Positions 34,340 through 48,101 of a DNA stretch of 64,000 nt are shown here, piece by piece; position 1 is the first letter of the stretch; the number at the start of each line of letters is the position of its first letter. The DNA comes from Hydractinia symbiolongicarpus. Lineage: Eukaryota; Cnidaria; Hydrozoa; Anthoathecata; Hydractiniidae. The stretch spans positions 744,001 through 808,000 of the forward strand of contig NC_079882.1 of NCBI RefSeq assembly GCF_029227915.1, read 5' to 3'. Made by a program: the position numbers and the translations under genes. The notes under the pieces are model-generated. The model saw nothing but the letters and a program-made list of their open reading frames with translations, searched no databases and had not been told where the DNA came from.

Positions 34340-37300
34340 AGTCCAAAATCAGTTCAATTAAGTCCCACAATCAATCGTTTCACTGTTAAAAGCGATACAA
34401 CCTAGTAATACCGGAAAGATATCACTAAATAAATGTTGGTGCGAATATGTGACTCAACAGCCGCAACTCAAACGGATTGATACTGTTAGAAAGTCAATGA
34501 AATGTAGTTTGTGAAACTGTCTCTATTTCTTCAGCGCGGGATAACGGCTAGGATTGGTCCCACAGTAAAAAATGACTTATTTATCTAAGTTTATAAATGA
34601 AGCGCTATCACAGCGCCCAGTGTAATCGCTGAGTTCCGGCAATCATGTCAAATTAAGAAGAATGTTTTTTCTTGGAGTCCAATTGTCTCACTTTCACATT
34701 TATAAGGTCACAGCCCAAAATCAGTTCAATTAAGTCCCACAGTCAATCGTTTCACTGTTAAACGCGATACAACCTAGTAATACCGGAGAGATATCACGAA
34801 ATACATGTTGGTACGAATATGTGACTCAACCGTTGTAACTCTAACGGATTGATACTGTTAGAAAGTCAATGAAATGTAGTTTTTGAAACTGTCTCTATTT
34901 CTTCAGCGCAGCATAACGGCTAGGATTGGTCCTACAGTAAAAAATGTCTTATTTATCTAAATTTTTAAATGAAGCGCTACCACAGCTCCCAGTGTAATCG
35001 CTGAGTTCCGGCAATCATGTCAAATTAAGAAGAATGTTATTTCTTGGAGTCCAATTGTCTCACTTATAACATTTATAAGGTCACAGTCCAAAATCAGTTC
35101 AATTAAGTCGCACAGTCAATCGTTTCACTGTTAAAAGCGATGCAACCTAGTAATATGAGAAAAATATCGCTGAATACATGTTGGTACGAGTATGTGACGC
35201 AACCGTTGTAACTGAAGCGGATTGATACCGTTAGAAAGTCAACGAAATGTAGTTTTTGAAACTGTCGCTATTTCTTCAGCGCAGGATAACGGCTAGGATT
35301 GGTCCCACAGTAAATAATGACTTATTTATCTAAATTTTTAAATGAAGCGCTACCACAGCGCCCAGTTTAATCGCTGAGTTCCGGCAATCATGTCAAATTA
35401 AGAAGAATGTTTTTTCTTGGAGTCCAATTGTCTCACTTTCACATCTATAAGGTCACAGCTCAAAATCAGTACAATTAAGTCCCACAGTCAATCGTTTCAC
35501 TGTTAAACGCGATACAACCTAGTAATACCGGAAAGATATCACGAAATACATGTTGGTACGAATATTTGACTCCACCGTTGTAACTGAAACGGATTGATAC
35601 TGTTAGAACGTCAATGAAATGTAGTTTTTGAAACAGTCGCTATTTCTTCAGCACAGGATAACGGCTAGGATTGGTCCCACAGTAAAAAACGACTTATTTA
35701 TCTAAATTTTTAAATGAAGCGCTACCACAGCGCCCAGTGTAATCGCTGAGTTACGGCAATCATGTCAAATTAAGAAGAATGTTTCTTCTTGGAGTCCAAT
35801 TGTCTCAATTTCACATTTATAAGGTCACGGCCAAAATCAGTACAATTAAGTCCCAGAGTCAATCGTTTCACTGTTAAACGCGATACAACCTAGTAGTACC
35901 GGAGCGATATCACGAAATACATGTTGGTACGAATATGTGTCTCAACCGTTGTAACTCAAACGGATTGATACTGTTAGAAATGAAATATAGTTTTTGAAAC
36001 TGTCTCTATTTCTTCAGCGCAGGATAACGGCTAGGATAGGTCCCACAGTAAAAAATGACTTATTTATCTAAATTTTTAAATGGAGCGCTACCACAGCGCC
36101 CAGTGTATTCGCTGAATTCCGGCAATCATGTCAAATTAAAATGAATGTTATTTTTTGGACTCCAATAGTCTCACTTTCACATTTATAAGGTCACAGCCCA
36201 AAATCAGTTCAATTAAGTCCCACAGTCAATCGTTTCACTGTTAAAAGCGATACAACCTAGTAATACCGGAAAGATATCACTAAATAAATGTTGGTGCGAA
36301 TATGTGACTCAACAGCCGCAACTCAAACGGATTGATACTGTTAGAAAGTCAATGAAATGTAGTTTGTGAAACTGTCTCTATTTCTTCAGCGCGGGATAAC
36401 GGCTAGGATTGGTCCCACAGTAAAAAATGACTTATTTATCTAAGTTTATAAATGAAGCGCTATCACAGCGCCCAGTGTAATCGCTGAGTTCCGGCAATCA
36501 TGTCAAATTAAGAAGAATGTTTTTTCTTGGAGTTCAATTGTCTCACTTTCACATTTATAAGGTCACAGCCAAAAATCAGTTCAATTAAGTCCCACAGTCA
36601 ATCGTTTCACTGTTAAACGCGATACAACCTAGTAATACCGGAGAGATATCACGAAATACATGTTGGTACGAATTTGTGACTCAACCGTTGTAACTCTAAC
36701 GGATTGATACTGTTAGAAAGTCAATGAAATGTAGTTTTTGAAACTGTCTCTATTTCTTCAGCGCAGGATAACGGCTAGGATTGGTCCTACAGTAAAAAAT
36801 GTCTTATTTATCTAAATTTTTAAATGAAGCGCTACCACAGCTCCCAGTGTAATCGCTGAGTTTCGGCAATCATGTCAAATTAAGAAGAATGTTATTTCTT
36901 GGAGTCCAATTGTCTCACTTATAACATTTATAAGGTCACAGTCCAAAATCATTTCAATTAAGTCGCACAGTCAATCGTTTCACTGTTAAAAGCGATGCAA
37001 CCTAGTAATATGAGAAAAATATCGCTGAATACATGTTGGTACGAGTATGTGACGCAACCGTTGTAACTGAAGCGGATTGATACCGTTAAAAAGTCAACGA
37101 AATGTAGTTTTTGAAACTGTCGCTATTTCTTCAGCGCAGGATAACGGCTAGGATTGGTCCCACAGTAAATAATGACTTATTTATCTAAATTTTTAAATGA
37201 AGCGCTACCACAGCGCCCAGTTTAATCGCTGAGTTCCGGCAATCATGTCAAATTAAGAAGAATGTTTTTTCTTGGAGTCCAATTGTCTCACTTTCACATC

Positions 37301-38050
37301 TATAAGGTCACAGCTCAAAATCAGTACAATTAAGTCCCACAGTCAATCGTTTCACTGTTAAACGCGATACAACCTAGTAATACCGGAAAGATATCACGAA
37401 ATACATGTTGGTACGAATATGTGACTCCACCGTTGTAACTGAAACGGATTGATACTGTTAGAACGTCAATGAAATGTAGTTTTTGAAACAGTCGCTATTT
37501 CTTCAGCACAGGATAACGGGTAGGATTGGTCCCACAGTAAAAACCGACTTATTTATCTAAATTTTTAAATGAAGCGCTACCACAGCGCCCAGTGTAATCG
37601 CTGAGTTACGGCAATCATGTCAAATTAAGAAGAATGTTTCTTCTTGGAGTCAAATTGTCTCAATTTCACATTTATAAGGTCACGGCCAAAATCAGTACAA
37701 TTAAGTCCCAGAGTCAATCGTTTCACTGTTAAACGCGATACAACCTAGTAGTACCGGAGCGATATCACGAAATACATGTTGGTACGAATATGTGTCTCAA
37801 CCGTTGTAACTCAAACGGATTGATACTGTTAGAAATGAAATATAGTTTTTGAAACTGTCTCTATTTCTTCAGCGCAGGATAACGGCTAGGATAGGTCCCA
37901 CAGTAAAAAATGACTTATTTATCTAAATTTTTAAATGGAGCGCTACCACAGCGCCCAGTGTATTCGCTGAATTCCGGCAATCATGTCAAATTAAAATGAA
38001 TGTTATTTTTTGGAGTCCAATAGTCTCACTTTCACATTTATAAGGTCACA
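34340..38050 (+). repeat. Five-monomer tandem duplication, period 1855 bp
   Basis: Anchors 34553, 34925, 35298, 35670, 36036 recur at 36408, 36780, 37153, 37525, 37891, all exactly 1855 bp later. The period is five monomers less a 5-bp deletion, 'gttagaaatgaaat' for 'gttagaaagtcaatgaaat' near 35980, present in both copies (second near 37835). The duplication therefore followed the deletion. The breakpoint lies near 36190 in the 'cacagcccaaaat' stretch. Confidence 0.88.
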
Positions 38051-38379
38051 GCCCAAAATTAGTTCAATTAAGTCTCACAGTCAATCGTTTCATTGTTAAT
38101 AGCGATGCAACCTAGTAATATGAGAAAAGTATCGCTAAATACATGTTGGTATGAGTATGTGACGCAACCGTTGTAACTGAAGCGGATTGATACCGTTAGA
38201 AAGTCAATGAAATGTAGATTGTGAAACTGTCGCTACTTCTTCAGCGCGCGATAACGGCTAGGATTGGTCCCACGGTAAAGAATAATTTATTTATCTAAGT
38301 TTTTAAAGAAAGTGCTACCACAGCGTCCAGTGTATGCTCTCAGCTCCGACAATCATGTCAAATTAAGAAGAATGTTATT

Positions 38380-39125
38380 TCTTGGAGTCCAATTGTCTCA
38401 CTTACAATATTTATAAGGTCACAGTCCAAAATCAGTTCAATTAAGTCCCACAGTCAATCGTTTCACTGTTAAAAGTGATGCGACCTAGTAATATGAGAAA
38501 AATATCGCTAAATACATGTTGGTACGAGTATGTGACGCAACCGTTGTAACTGACGCGGATTGATACCGTTAGAAAGTCAATGAAATGTAGTTTTTGAAAC
38601 TGTCGCTATTTCTTCAGCACAGGATAACGGCTAGGATTGGTCCCACAGTAAATAATGAATTATTTATCTAAATTTTTAAATGAAGCGCTACCACAGCGCC
38701 CAGTATAATCGCTGAGTTACGGCAATCATGTCAAATTAAGAAGAATGTTATTTCTTGGAGTCCAATTGTCTCACTTACAATATTTATAAGGTCACAGTCC
38801 AAAATCAGTTCAATTAAGTCCCACAGTCAATCGTTTCACTGTTAAAAGTGATGCGACCTAGTAATATGAGAAAAATATCGCTAAATACATGTTGGTACGA
38901 GTATGTGACGCAACCGTTGTAACTGACGCGGATTGATACCGTTAGAAAGTCAATGAAATGTAGTTTTTGAAACTGTCGCTATTTCTTCAGCACAGGATAA
39001 CGGCTAGGATTGGTCCCACAGTAAATAATGAATTATTTATCTAAATTTTTAAATGAAGCGCTACCACAGCGCCCAGTATAATCGCTGAGTTACGGCAATC
39101 ATGTCAAATTAAGAAGAATGTTATT
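38380..39125 (+). repeat. Single-monomer tandem duplication, period 373 bp
   Basis: The monomers read from about 38390 and 38763 are nearly identical and share the rare changes 'aaaagtgatgcgacc' and 'cccagtataatcg'. This is the smallest duplication unit visible and shows that slippage or exchange also works at one-monomer scale here. Confidence 0.75.
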
Positions 39126-39164
39126 TCTTGGAGTCCAATTTTCTCACTTTCACATTTATAAGGT

Positions 39165-42142
39165 CACAGCCCAAAATTAGTTCAATTAAGTCTCACAGTC
39201 AATCGTTTCATTGTTAATAGCGATGCAACCTAGTAATATGAGAAAAGTATCGCTAAATACATGTTGGTATGAGTATGTGACGCAACCGTTGTAACTGAAG
39301 CGGATTGATACCGTTAGAAAGTCAATGAAATGTAGATTGTGAAACTGTCGCTATTTCTTCAGCGCGCGATAACGGCTAGGATTGGTCCCACGGTAAAGAA
39401 TAATTTATTTATCTAAGTTTTTAAAGAAAGTGCTACCACAGCGTCCAGTGTATGCTCTCAGCTCCGACAATCATGTCAAATTAAGAAGAATGTTATTTCT
39501 TGGAGTCCAATTGTCTCACTTACAATATTTATAAGGTCACAGTCCAAAATCAGTTCAATTAAGTCCCACAGTCAATCGTTTCACTGTTAAAAGTGATGCA
39601 ACCTAGTAATATGAGAAAAATATCGCTAAATACATGTTGGTACGAGTATGTGACGCACCCGTTGTAACTGGCGCGGATTGATACCGTTAGAAAGTCAATG
39701 AAAGGTAGTTTTTGAAACTGTCGCTATTTCTTCAGCACAGGATAACGGCTAGGATTGGTCCCACAGTAAATAATGACTTATTTATCTAAATTTTTAAATG
39801 AAGCGCTACCACAGCGCCCAGTGTAATCGGTGAGTACCGGCAATCATGTCAAATTAAGAGGAATGTTATTTCTTGGAGTCCAATAGTCTCACTTTCACAT
39901 TCATAAGGTGACAGCCCAAAATCAGTTCAATTAAGTCCCACAGTCAATCGTTTTACTGTTAAACGCGCTACAACCTAGTAATACCGGAAAGATATCACAA
40001 AATACATGTTGGTACAAATATGTGACTCAACCGTTGCAACTCAAACGGATTGACACTTTTAGAAAGTCAATGAGATGTAGTTTTTGAAACTGTCTCTATA
40101 TCTTCAGCGCGCAATAACGGCTAGGATTGGTCCCACGGTAAAAAATGATTTATTTATCTAAATTTGTAAATGAAGCGCTACCACAGCGCCCAGTGTAATC
40201 GTTAAGATCCGGCAATCATGTCAAGTTAAGAAGAATGTTATTTCTTGGAGTCCAATTGTCTCACTTATAACATTTTTAAGTCACAGTCCAAAATCAGTTC
40301 AATTAAGTCCCACAGTCAATCGTTTCACTGTTAAAAGCGATGCAACCTAGTAATATGAGAAAAATATCTCTAAATACATGTTGGTACGAGTATGTGACGC
40401 AACCGTTGTAACTGACGCGGATTGATACCGTTAGAAAGTCAATGAAATGTAGTTTTTGAAACTGTCGCTATTTCTTCAGCACAGGATAACGGCTAGGATT
40501 GGTCCCACAGTAAATAATGAATTATTTATCTAAATTTTTAAATGAAGCGCTACCACAGCGCCCAGTGTAATCGCTGAGTTACGGCAATCATGTCAAATTA
40601 AGAAGAATGTTATTTCTTGGAGTCCAATTTTCTCACTTTCACATTTATAAGGTCACAGCCCAAAATTAGTTCAATTAAGTCTCACAGTCAATCGTTTCAT
40701 TGTTAATAGCGATGCAACCTAGTAATATGAGAAAAGTATCGCTAGATACATGTTGGTATGAGTATGTGACGCAACCGTTGTAACTGAAGCGGATTGATAC
40801 CGTTAGAAAGTCATGGAAATGTAGATTGTGAAACTGTCGCTATTTCTTCAGCGCGCGATAACGGCTAGGATTGGTCCCACGGTAAAGAATAATTTATTTA
40901 TCTAAGTTTTTAAAGAAAGTGCTACCACAGCGTCCAGTGTATGCTCTCAGCTCCGACAATCATGTCAAATTAAGAAGAATGTTATTTCTTGGAGTCCAAT
41001 TGTCTCACTTACAATATTTATAAGGTCACAGTCCAAAATCAGTTCAATTAAGTCCCACAGTCAATCGTTTCACTGTTAAAAGTGATGCAACCTAGTAATA
41101 TGAGAAAAAAATCGCTAAATACATGTTGGTACGAGTATGTGACGCACCCGTTGTAACTGGCGCGGATTGATACCGTTAGAAAGTCAATGAAATGTAGTTT
41201 TTGAAACTGTCGCTATTTCTTCAGCACAGGATAACGGCTAGGATTGGTCCCACAGTAAATAATGACTTATTTATCTAAATTTTTAAATGAAGCGCTACCA
41301 CAGCGCCCAGTGTAATCGGTGAGTACCGGCAATCATGTCAAATTAAGAGGAATGTTATTTCTTGGAGTCCAATAGTCTCACTTTCACATTCATAAGGTGA
41401 CAGCCCAAAATCAGTTCAATTAAGTCCCACAGTCAATCGTTTTACTGTTAAACGCGCTACAACCTAGTAATACCGGAAAGATATCACAAAATACATGTTG
41501 GTACAAATATGTGACTCAACCGTTGCAACTCAAACGGATTGACACTTTTAGAAAGTCAATGAGATGTAGTTTTTGAAACTGTCTCTATATCTTCAGCGCG
41601 CAATAACGGCTAGGATTGGTCCCACGGTAAAAAATGATTTATTTATCTAAATTTGTAAATGAAGCGCTACCACAGCGCCCAGTGTAATCGTTAAGATCCG
41701 GCAATCATGTCAAGTTAAGAAGAATGTTATTTCTTGGAGTCCAATTGTCTCACTTATAACATTTTTAAGTCACAGTCCAAAATCAGTTCAATTAAGTCCC
41801 ACAGTCAATCGTTTCACTGTTAAAAGCGATGCAACCTAGTAATATGAGAAAAATATCTCTAAATACATGTTGGTACGAGTATGTGACGCAACCGTTGTAA
41901 CTGACGCGGATTGATACCGTTAGAAAGTCAATGAAATGTAGTTTTTGAAACTGTCGCTATTTCTTCAGCACAGGATAACGGCTAGGATTGGTCCCACAGT
42001 AAATAATGAATTATTTATCTAAATTTTTAAATGAAGCGCTACCACAGCGCCCAGTGTAATCGCTGAGTTACGGCAATCATGTCAAATTAAGAAGAATGTT
42101 ATTTCTTGGAGTCCAATTTTCTCACTTTCACATTTATAAGGT
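39165..42142 (+). repeat. Four-monomer tandem duplication, period 1489 bp
   Basis: Anchors 39381, 39754, 40126, 40498 recur at 40870, 41243, 41615, 41987, each 1489 bp later. Shared rare variants are 'cggtaaagaataattt', 'gatgctctcagctcc', 'atcggtgagtacc', 'attcataaggtgacagc', 'atcgttaagatcc' and 'catttttaagtcac'. The monomer at 38263 is an additional relative of 39381, at 1118 bp. Confidence 0.88.
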
Positions 42143-43477
42143 CATGGCCCAAAATCAGTTTAATTAAGTCCCACAGTCAATCGTTTCACTGCTAAACGCG
42201 ATATAACCTAGTAATTCCGGAAAGATATCACGAAATACATGTTGGTACAAATATGTGACTCAACCGTTGTAACTTAAACGGATTGATGCCGTTAGAAAGT
42301 CAATGAAATGTAGTTTTTCAAACTTTCTCCATTTCTTCGGCGCGGGATAACGGCTAGGATTGGTCCCACAGTAAAAAATGACTTATTTATCTAAATTTTT
42401 AAATGAAGCGCCACCACAGCGCCCAGTGTATGCGCTGAGCTCCGACAATCATGTCAAATTAAGAAGAATGTCATTTATTGGAGTCCAAATGTCTCACTTA
42501 TCACATTTTTAACGTCACAGTCCAAAATCAGTTCAATTAAGTCCCACAGTCAATCGTTTCACTGTTAAACGCGATGCAACGTAGTAATATCGGACAAATA
42601 TCGCTAAATACATGTTGGTACGAATATGTGATCCAACCGTTGTAACTCAAACGGACTGACACTGTTAAAAAGTCAATGAAATGTAGTTTTTGAACCTGTC
42701 GCTATTTATTCAGCGCGCAGTAACGGCTAGGATTGGTCCCACAGTAAAAAATGACTTATTTATCTAAATTTTTAAATGAAGCGCTACTACAGCGTCCAGT
42801 GTATGCGCTGAGCTCCAACAATCATGTCAAATTAAGAAGAATGTCATTTCTTGGAGTCCAAATGTCTCACTTATCACATTTTTAACGTCACAGTCCAAAA
42901 TCAGTTCAATTAAGTCCCACAGTCAATCGTTTCACTGTTAAACGCGATGCAACGTAGTAATATCGGACAAATATCGCTAAATACATGTTGGTACGAATAT
43001 GTGACCCAACCGTTGTAACTCAAACGGACTGACACTGTTAAAAAGTCAATGAAATGTAGTTTTTGAACCTGTCGCTATTTCTTCAGCGCGCAATAACGGC
43101 TAGGATTGGTCCCACAGTAAAAAATGACTTATTTATCTAAATTTTTAAATGAAGCGCTACCACAACGTCCAGTGTAATCGCTGAGTTCCGGCAATCATGT
43201 CAAACTAAGAAGAATGTTATTTCTTGGTGTCCAATTGTCTCACTAACAATATTTATAAGGTCACAGTCCAAAATCAGTTCAATTAAGTCCCACAGTCAAT
43301 CGTTTCACTGTTAAAAGCGATGCAACCTAGTAATATGAGAAAAATATCGCTAAATACATGTTGGTACGAGTATGTGATGCAACCGTTGTAACTGACGCGG
43401 ATTGATACCGTTAGAAAGTCAATGAAATGTAGTTTTTGAAACTGTCGCTATTTATTCAGCACAGGATAACGGCTAGG
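42143..43477 (+). repeat. Ordinary monomers related to the 11-16 kb block
   Basis: Anchors 42359, 42732, 43105 continue the array. The run 'cttcggcgcgggataacgg', then 'gccaccacagcgcccagtgtatgcg', then 'gcgtccagtgtatgcgctgagctccaac' follows the order of types seen at 20848-21594. Nothing other than satellite sequence is present. Confidence 0.7.
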
Positions 43478-45300
43478 ATTGGTCCCACAGTAAATAATGA
43501 ATTATTTATCTAAATTTTTAAATGAAGCGCTACCACAGCGCCCAGTGTAATCGCTGAGTTCCGGCAATCATGTCAAATTAAGAAGAATGTTATTTCTTGG
43601 AGTCCAATTGTCTCACTTATAACATTTTTAAAGTCACAGTCCAAAATTAGTTTAATTAAATCCCACAGTCAATCGTTTCACTGTTAAAGGCGATACAACC
43701 CATTAATTCCGGAAAGATATCACGAAATACATGTTGGTACGAATATGTGACTCAACCGTTGTAACTTAAACGGATTGATGCTGTTAGAAAGTCAATGAAA
43801 TGTAGTTTTTCAAACTTTCTCCATTTCTTCAGCGCGGGAAAACGGCTAGGATTGGTCCCACAGTAAAAAATGACTTATTTATCTAAATTTTTAAATGAAG
43901 CGCCACCACAGCGCCCAGTGTATGCGCTGAGCTCCGACAATCATGGCAAATTAAAAAGAATGTTATTTCTTGGAGTCCAAATGTCTCATTTATCACATTT
44001 ATCAGGTCACAATCCAAAATTAGTTCAATTACGTACCACATCAAATTGTTTCACTGTTAAAAGCGATGCAACCTAGCAATAACAGAGATATATCGCTAAA
44101 TACATGTTCAACTGACTGTGGGACTTTATTGAACTGATTTTCGTGATATCTTTCCGGTATTACTATTATCTTTCCGCTATCACAGCGCCAAGTGTAATCG
44201 CTGAGTTGCGGCAATTTTGTCAAATTAAGAAGAATGTTTTTTCTTGGAGTCCAATTGTCTCACTTTCACATTTATAAGGTCACAGCCCAAAATCAGTTCA
44301 ATTAAGTCCCAGAGTCAATCGTTTCACTGTTAAACGCGATACAACCTAGTAATACCGGAGAGATATCACGAAATACATGTTGGTACGAATATGTGACTCA
44401 ACCGTTGTAACTCAAACGGATTGATACTGTTAGAAAGTCAATGAAATGTAGTTTTTGAAACTGTCTCTATTTCTTCAGCGCAGGGTAACGGCTAGGATTG
44501 GTCCTACAGTAAAAAATGTCTTATTTATCTAAATTTTTAAATGAAGCGCTACCACAGCTCCCAGTGTAATCGCTGAGTTCCGGCAATCATGTCAAATTAA
44601 GAAGAATGTTATTTCTTGGAGTCCAATTGCCTCACTTATAACATTTATAAGGTCACAGTCCAAAATCAGTTCAATTAAGTCGCACAGTCAATCGTTTCAC
44701 TGTTAAAAGCGATGCAACCTAGTAATATGAGAAAAATATCGCTGAATACATGTTGGTACGAGTATGTGACGCAACCGTTGTAACTGAAGCGGATTGATAC
44801 CGTTAGAAAGTCAACGAAATGTAGTTTTTGAAACTGTCGCTATTTCTTCAGCGCAGGATAACGCCTAGGATTGGTCCCACAGTAAATAATGACTTATTTA
44901 TCTAAATTTTTAAATGAAGCGCTACCACAGCGCCCAGTTTAATCGCTGAGTTCCGGCAATCATGTCAAATTAAGAAGAATGTTTTTTCTTGGAGTCCAAT
45001 TGTCTCACTTTCACATCTATAAGGTCACAGCTCAAAATCAGTACAATTAAGACCCACAGTCAATCGTTTCACTGTGAAACGCGATACAACCTAGTAATAC
45101 CGGAAGGATATCACGAAATACATGTTGGTACGAATATGTGACTCAACCGCCGCAACTCAAACGGACTGACATCGATAGAACGTCAGTGAAATGTAGTATT
45201 TGAAACTGCCTCTGTTTCTTCAGCGCGCGCTAACGGCTAGGATTGGTCCCACTGTTAAAAAGTGACTTTTTTATCTTAATTCTTAAATGAAGCGCTACCA
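43478..45300 (+). repeat. Copy of the 29.5-31.35 kb block (offset 13,946 bp)
   Basis: Anchors 29905, 30551, 30924, 31296 correspond to 43851, 44497, 44870, 45242, each exactly 13,946 bp apart, and the inverted patch at 30163 corresponds to 44109. The composite interval 43851-44496 is again 646 bp. Point differences between the copies are more numerous than within the 1392-bp tandem pair, so this duplication looks older. Confidence 0.85.
44109..44176 (-). repeat. Inverted patch, copy 3
   Basis: Same architecture as the patch at 30163. It reads 'caactgactgtggg' at its start and 'ggtattactattatctttccg' at its end. The ending matches the reverse complement of normal monomers exactly, so it keeps the older state there. 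Confidence 0.85.
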
Positions 45301-46904
45301 CAGCGCCCGATGTAATCGCTGAGTTGCGGCAATCATGTCAAATTAAGAAGAATGTTATTTCTTGGATTCTAATTGTCTCAGCTTCTCATTTATAAGGTCC
45401 CAGTCCAAAATCAGTTCAATTAAGTCCCACAGTCAATCGTTTCACTGTTAAAAGCGATACAACCTAGTAATACCGGAAAGATATCACTAAATACATGTTG
45501 GTGCGAATATGTGACTCAACCGCCGCAAGTCAAACGGATTGATACTGTTAGAAAGTCAATGAAATGTAGTTTGTGAAACTGTCTCTATTTCTTCAGCGCG
45601 GGATAACGGCTAGGATTGGTCCCACGGTGAAGAATGATTTATTTATCTAAGTTTTTAAATGAAGTGCTACCACAGCACCCAGTGTAATCGCTGAGTTACG
45701 GCAATCATGTCAAATTAAGAAGAATGTTATTTCTTGGAGTCCAATTGTCTCATTTTCACATTTATAAGGTCATGGCCCAAAATCAGTTCAATTAAGTCCC
45801 ACAGTCAATCGTCTCACTGTTAAACGCGATACAACCTAGTAATTCCGGAAAGATATCACGAAATACATGTTGGTACGAATATGCGACTCAACCGTTGTAA
45901 TTTAAACGGATTGATGCTGTTACAAAGTCAATGAAATGTAGTTTTTCAAACTTTCTCCATTTCTTCAGCGCGCGATAACCGCTAGGATTGGTCCCCCGGT
46001 GAAGAATGATTTATTTGTCTAAATTATTAAATGAAGCGCTACTACAGTTCCCAGTGTAATCGCTGAGTTCCGGCAATCATGTCAAATTAATATGAATGCT
46101 ATTTCTTGGAGTGCAATTGTCTCAGCTTCTCATTTATAAGGTTCCAGTCCAAAATCAGTTCAATTAAGTCCCACAGTCAATCGTTTCACTGTTATAAGCG
46201 ATACAACCTAGTAATACCGGAAAGATATCACTAAATACATGTTGGTGCGAATATGTGACTCAACCGCCGCAACTCAAACGGATTGATACTGTTAGAAAGT
46301 CAATGAAATGTAGTTTTTGAAACTGTCTCTATTTCTTCAGCGCAGGATAACGGCTAGGATTGGTCCTACAGTAAAAAATGTCTTATTTATCTAAATTTTT
46401 AAATGAAGCGCTACCACAGCTCCCAGTGTAATCGCTGAGTTCCGGCAATCATGTCAAATTAAGAAGAATGTTATTTCTTGGAGTCCAATTGTCTCACTTA
46501 TAACATTTATAAGGTCACAGTCCAAAATCAGTTCAATTAAGTCGCACAGTCAATCGTTTGACTGTTAAAAGCGATGCAACCTAGTAATATGAGAAAAATT
46601 TCGCTGAATACATGTTGGTACGAGTATGTGACGCAACCGTTGTAACTGAAGCGGATTGATACCGTTAGAAAGTCAATGAAATGTAGTTTTTGAAACTGTC
46701 GCTATTTTTACAGCGCAGGATAACGGCTAGGATTGGTCCCACAGTAAATAATGACTTATTTATCTAAATTTTTAAATGAAGCGCTACCACAGCGCCCAGT
46801 TTAATCGCTGAGTTCCGGCAATCATGTCAAATTAAGAAGAATGTTTTTTCTTGGTGACCAATTGTCTCACTTTCACATCTATAAGGTCACAGCTCAAAAT
46901 CAGT
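45301..46904 (+). repeat. Diverged monomers related to 32.7-35.6 kb
   Basis: Anchors are 45615, 45987, 46359, 46732. The monomer at 45615 carries the hairpin variant gtgct-accac-agcac. The monomer at 45987 shares 'cccccggtgaagaatg' with 33061 and 33807. Monomers at 46359 and 46732 match the 34925 and 35298 types ('gtcctacag...gtctt', then 'cccagtttaatcg'). Confidence 0.7.
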
Positions 46905-47474
46905 ACAATTAAGTCCCACAGTCAATCGTTTCACTGTTAAACGCGATACAACCTAGTAATACCGGAAAGATATCACGAAATACATGTTGGTACGAATATG
47001 GGACTCCACCGTTGTAACTGAAACGGATTGATACTGTTAGAAAGTCAATGAAATGTAGTTTTTGAAACTGTCGCTATTTCTTCAGCACAGGATAACGGCT
47101 AGGATTGGTCCCACAGTAAAAAACGACTTATTTATCTAAATTTTTAAATGAAGCGCTACCACAGCGCCCAGTGTAATCGCTGAGTTACGGCAATCATGTC
47201 AAATTAAGAAGAATGTTTCTTTTTGGAGTCCAATTGTTTCAATTTCACATTTATAAGGTCACGGCCAAAATCAGTACAATTATGTCCCAGAGTCTATCGT
47301 TTCACTGTTAAACGCGATACAACCTAGTGTTACCGGAGCGATATCACGAAATACATGTTGGTACGAATATGTGACTCAACCGTTGTAACTCAAACGGATT
47401 GATACTGTTAGAAAGTCAATGAAATGTAGTTTTTGAAACTGTCTCTATTTCTTCAGCGCAGGATAACGCCTAGG

Positions 47475-48101
47475 ATAGGTCCCACAGTAAAAAATGACTT
47501 ATTTATCTATCACAGCGCCCAGTGTAATCGCTGAGTTCCGGCAATCATGTCAAATTAAGATGAATGTTATTTCTTGGAGTCCAATTGTCTCATTTATCAC
47601 ATTTATCAGGTCACAATCCAAAGTTAGTTCAATTACGTACCACATTCAATTGTTTCACTGTTAAAAGCGATGCAACCTAGCAATAAAAGAGATATATCGC
47701 AAAAATACATGTTCGATTGACTGTGGGACTTTATTGAACTGATTTTCGTGATATCTTTCCGGTATTACTATTATCTTTCCGCTACCACAGCGCCAAGTGT
47801 AATCGCTGAGTTGCGGCAATCATGTCAAATTAAGAAGAATGTTTTTTCTTGGAGTCCAATTGTCTCACTTTCACATTTTTAAGGTCACAGTCCAAAATCA
47901 GTACAATTAAGTCCCACAGTCAATCGTTTCACTGTTAAACGCGATACAACCTAGTAATACCGGAAAGATATCACGAAATACATGTTGGTACGAATATGGG
48001 ACTCCACCGTTGTAACTGAAACGGATTGATACTGTTAGAAAGTCAATGAAATGTAGTTTTTGAAACTGTCGCTATTTCTTCAGCACAGGATAACGGCTAG
48101 G
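47475..48101 (+). repeat. Composite 627-bp unit with a second deletion
   Basis: Besides the inverted patch, this unit lacks about 20 bp near 47509: 'ttatctat' joins directly to 'cacagcgccc', removing the T-rich tract and the left hairpin arm. The same structure recurs at 48473-49099. Upstream of the patch it has 'cacaatccaaagttag...acgtaccacattcaattg', closer to the normal sequence than the 30-kb copies. Confidence 0.85.
47714..47781 (-). repeat. Inverted patch, copy 4
   Basis: The patch begins cgattgactgtgggact, the exact reverse complement of the normal agtcccacagtcaatcg, and ends with 'ggtattactattatctttccg'. Of the five copies, this one and its duplicate at 48712 look closest to the original event. 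Confidence 0.87.

Noticed and set aside
29924-44223. 68-codon plus-strand frames at 29924-30130 and 43870-44076, and a 60-codon minus-strand frame at 44041-44223
   Set aside because: They are open only because the 'gtatgcgctgagctcc' variant lacks the usual taa and tga stops, and the third reads through the inverted patch. They are by-products of repeat variants.
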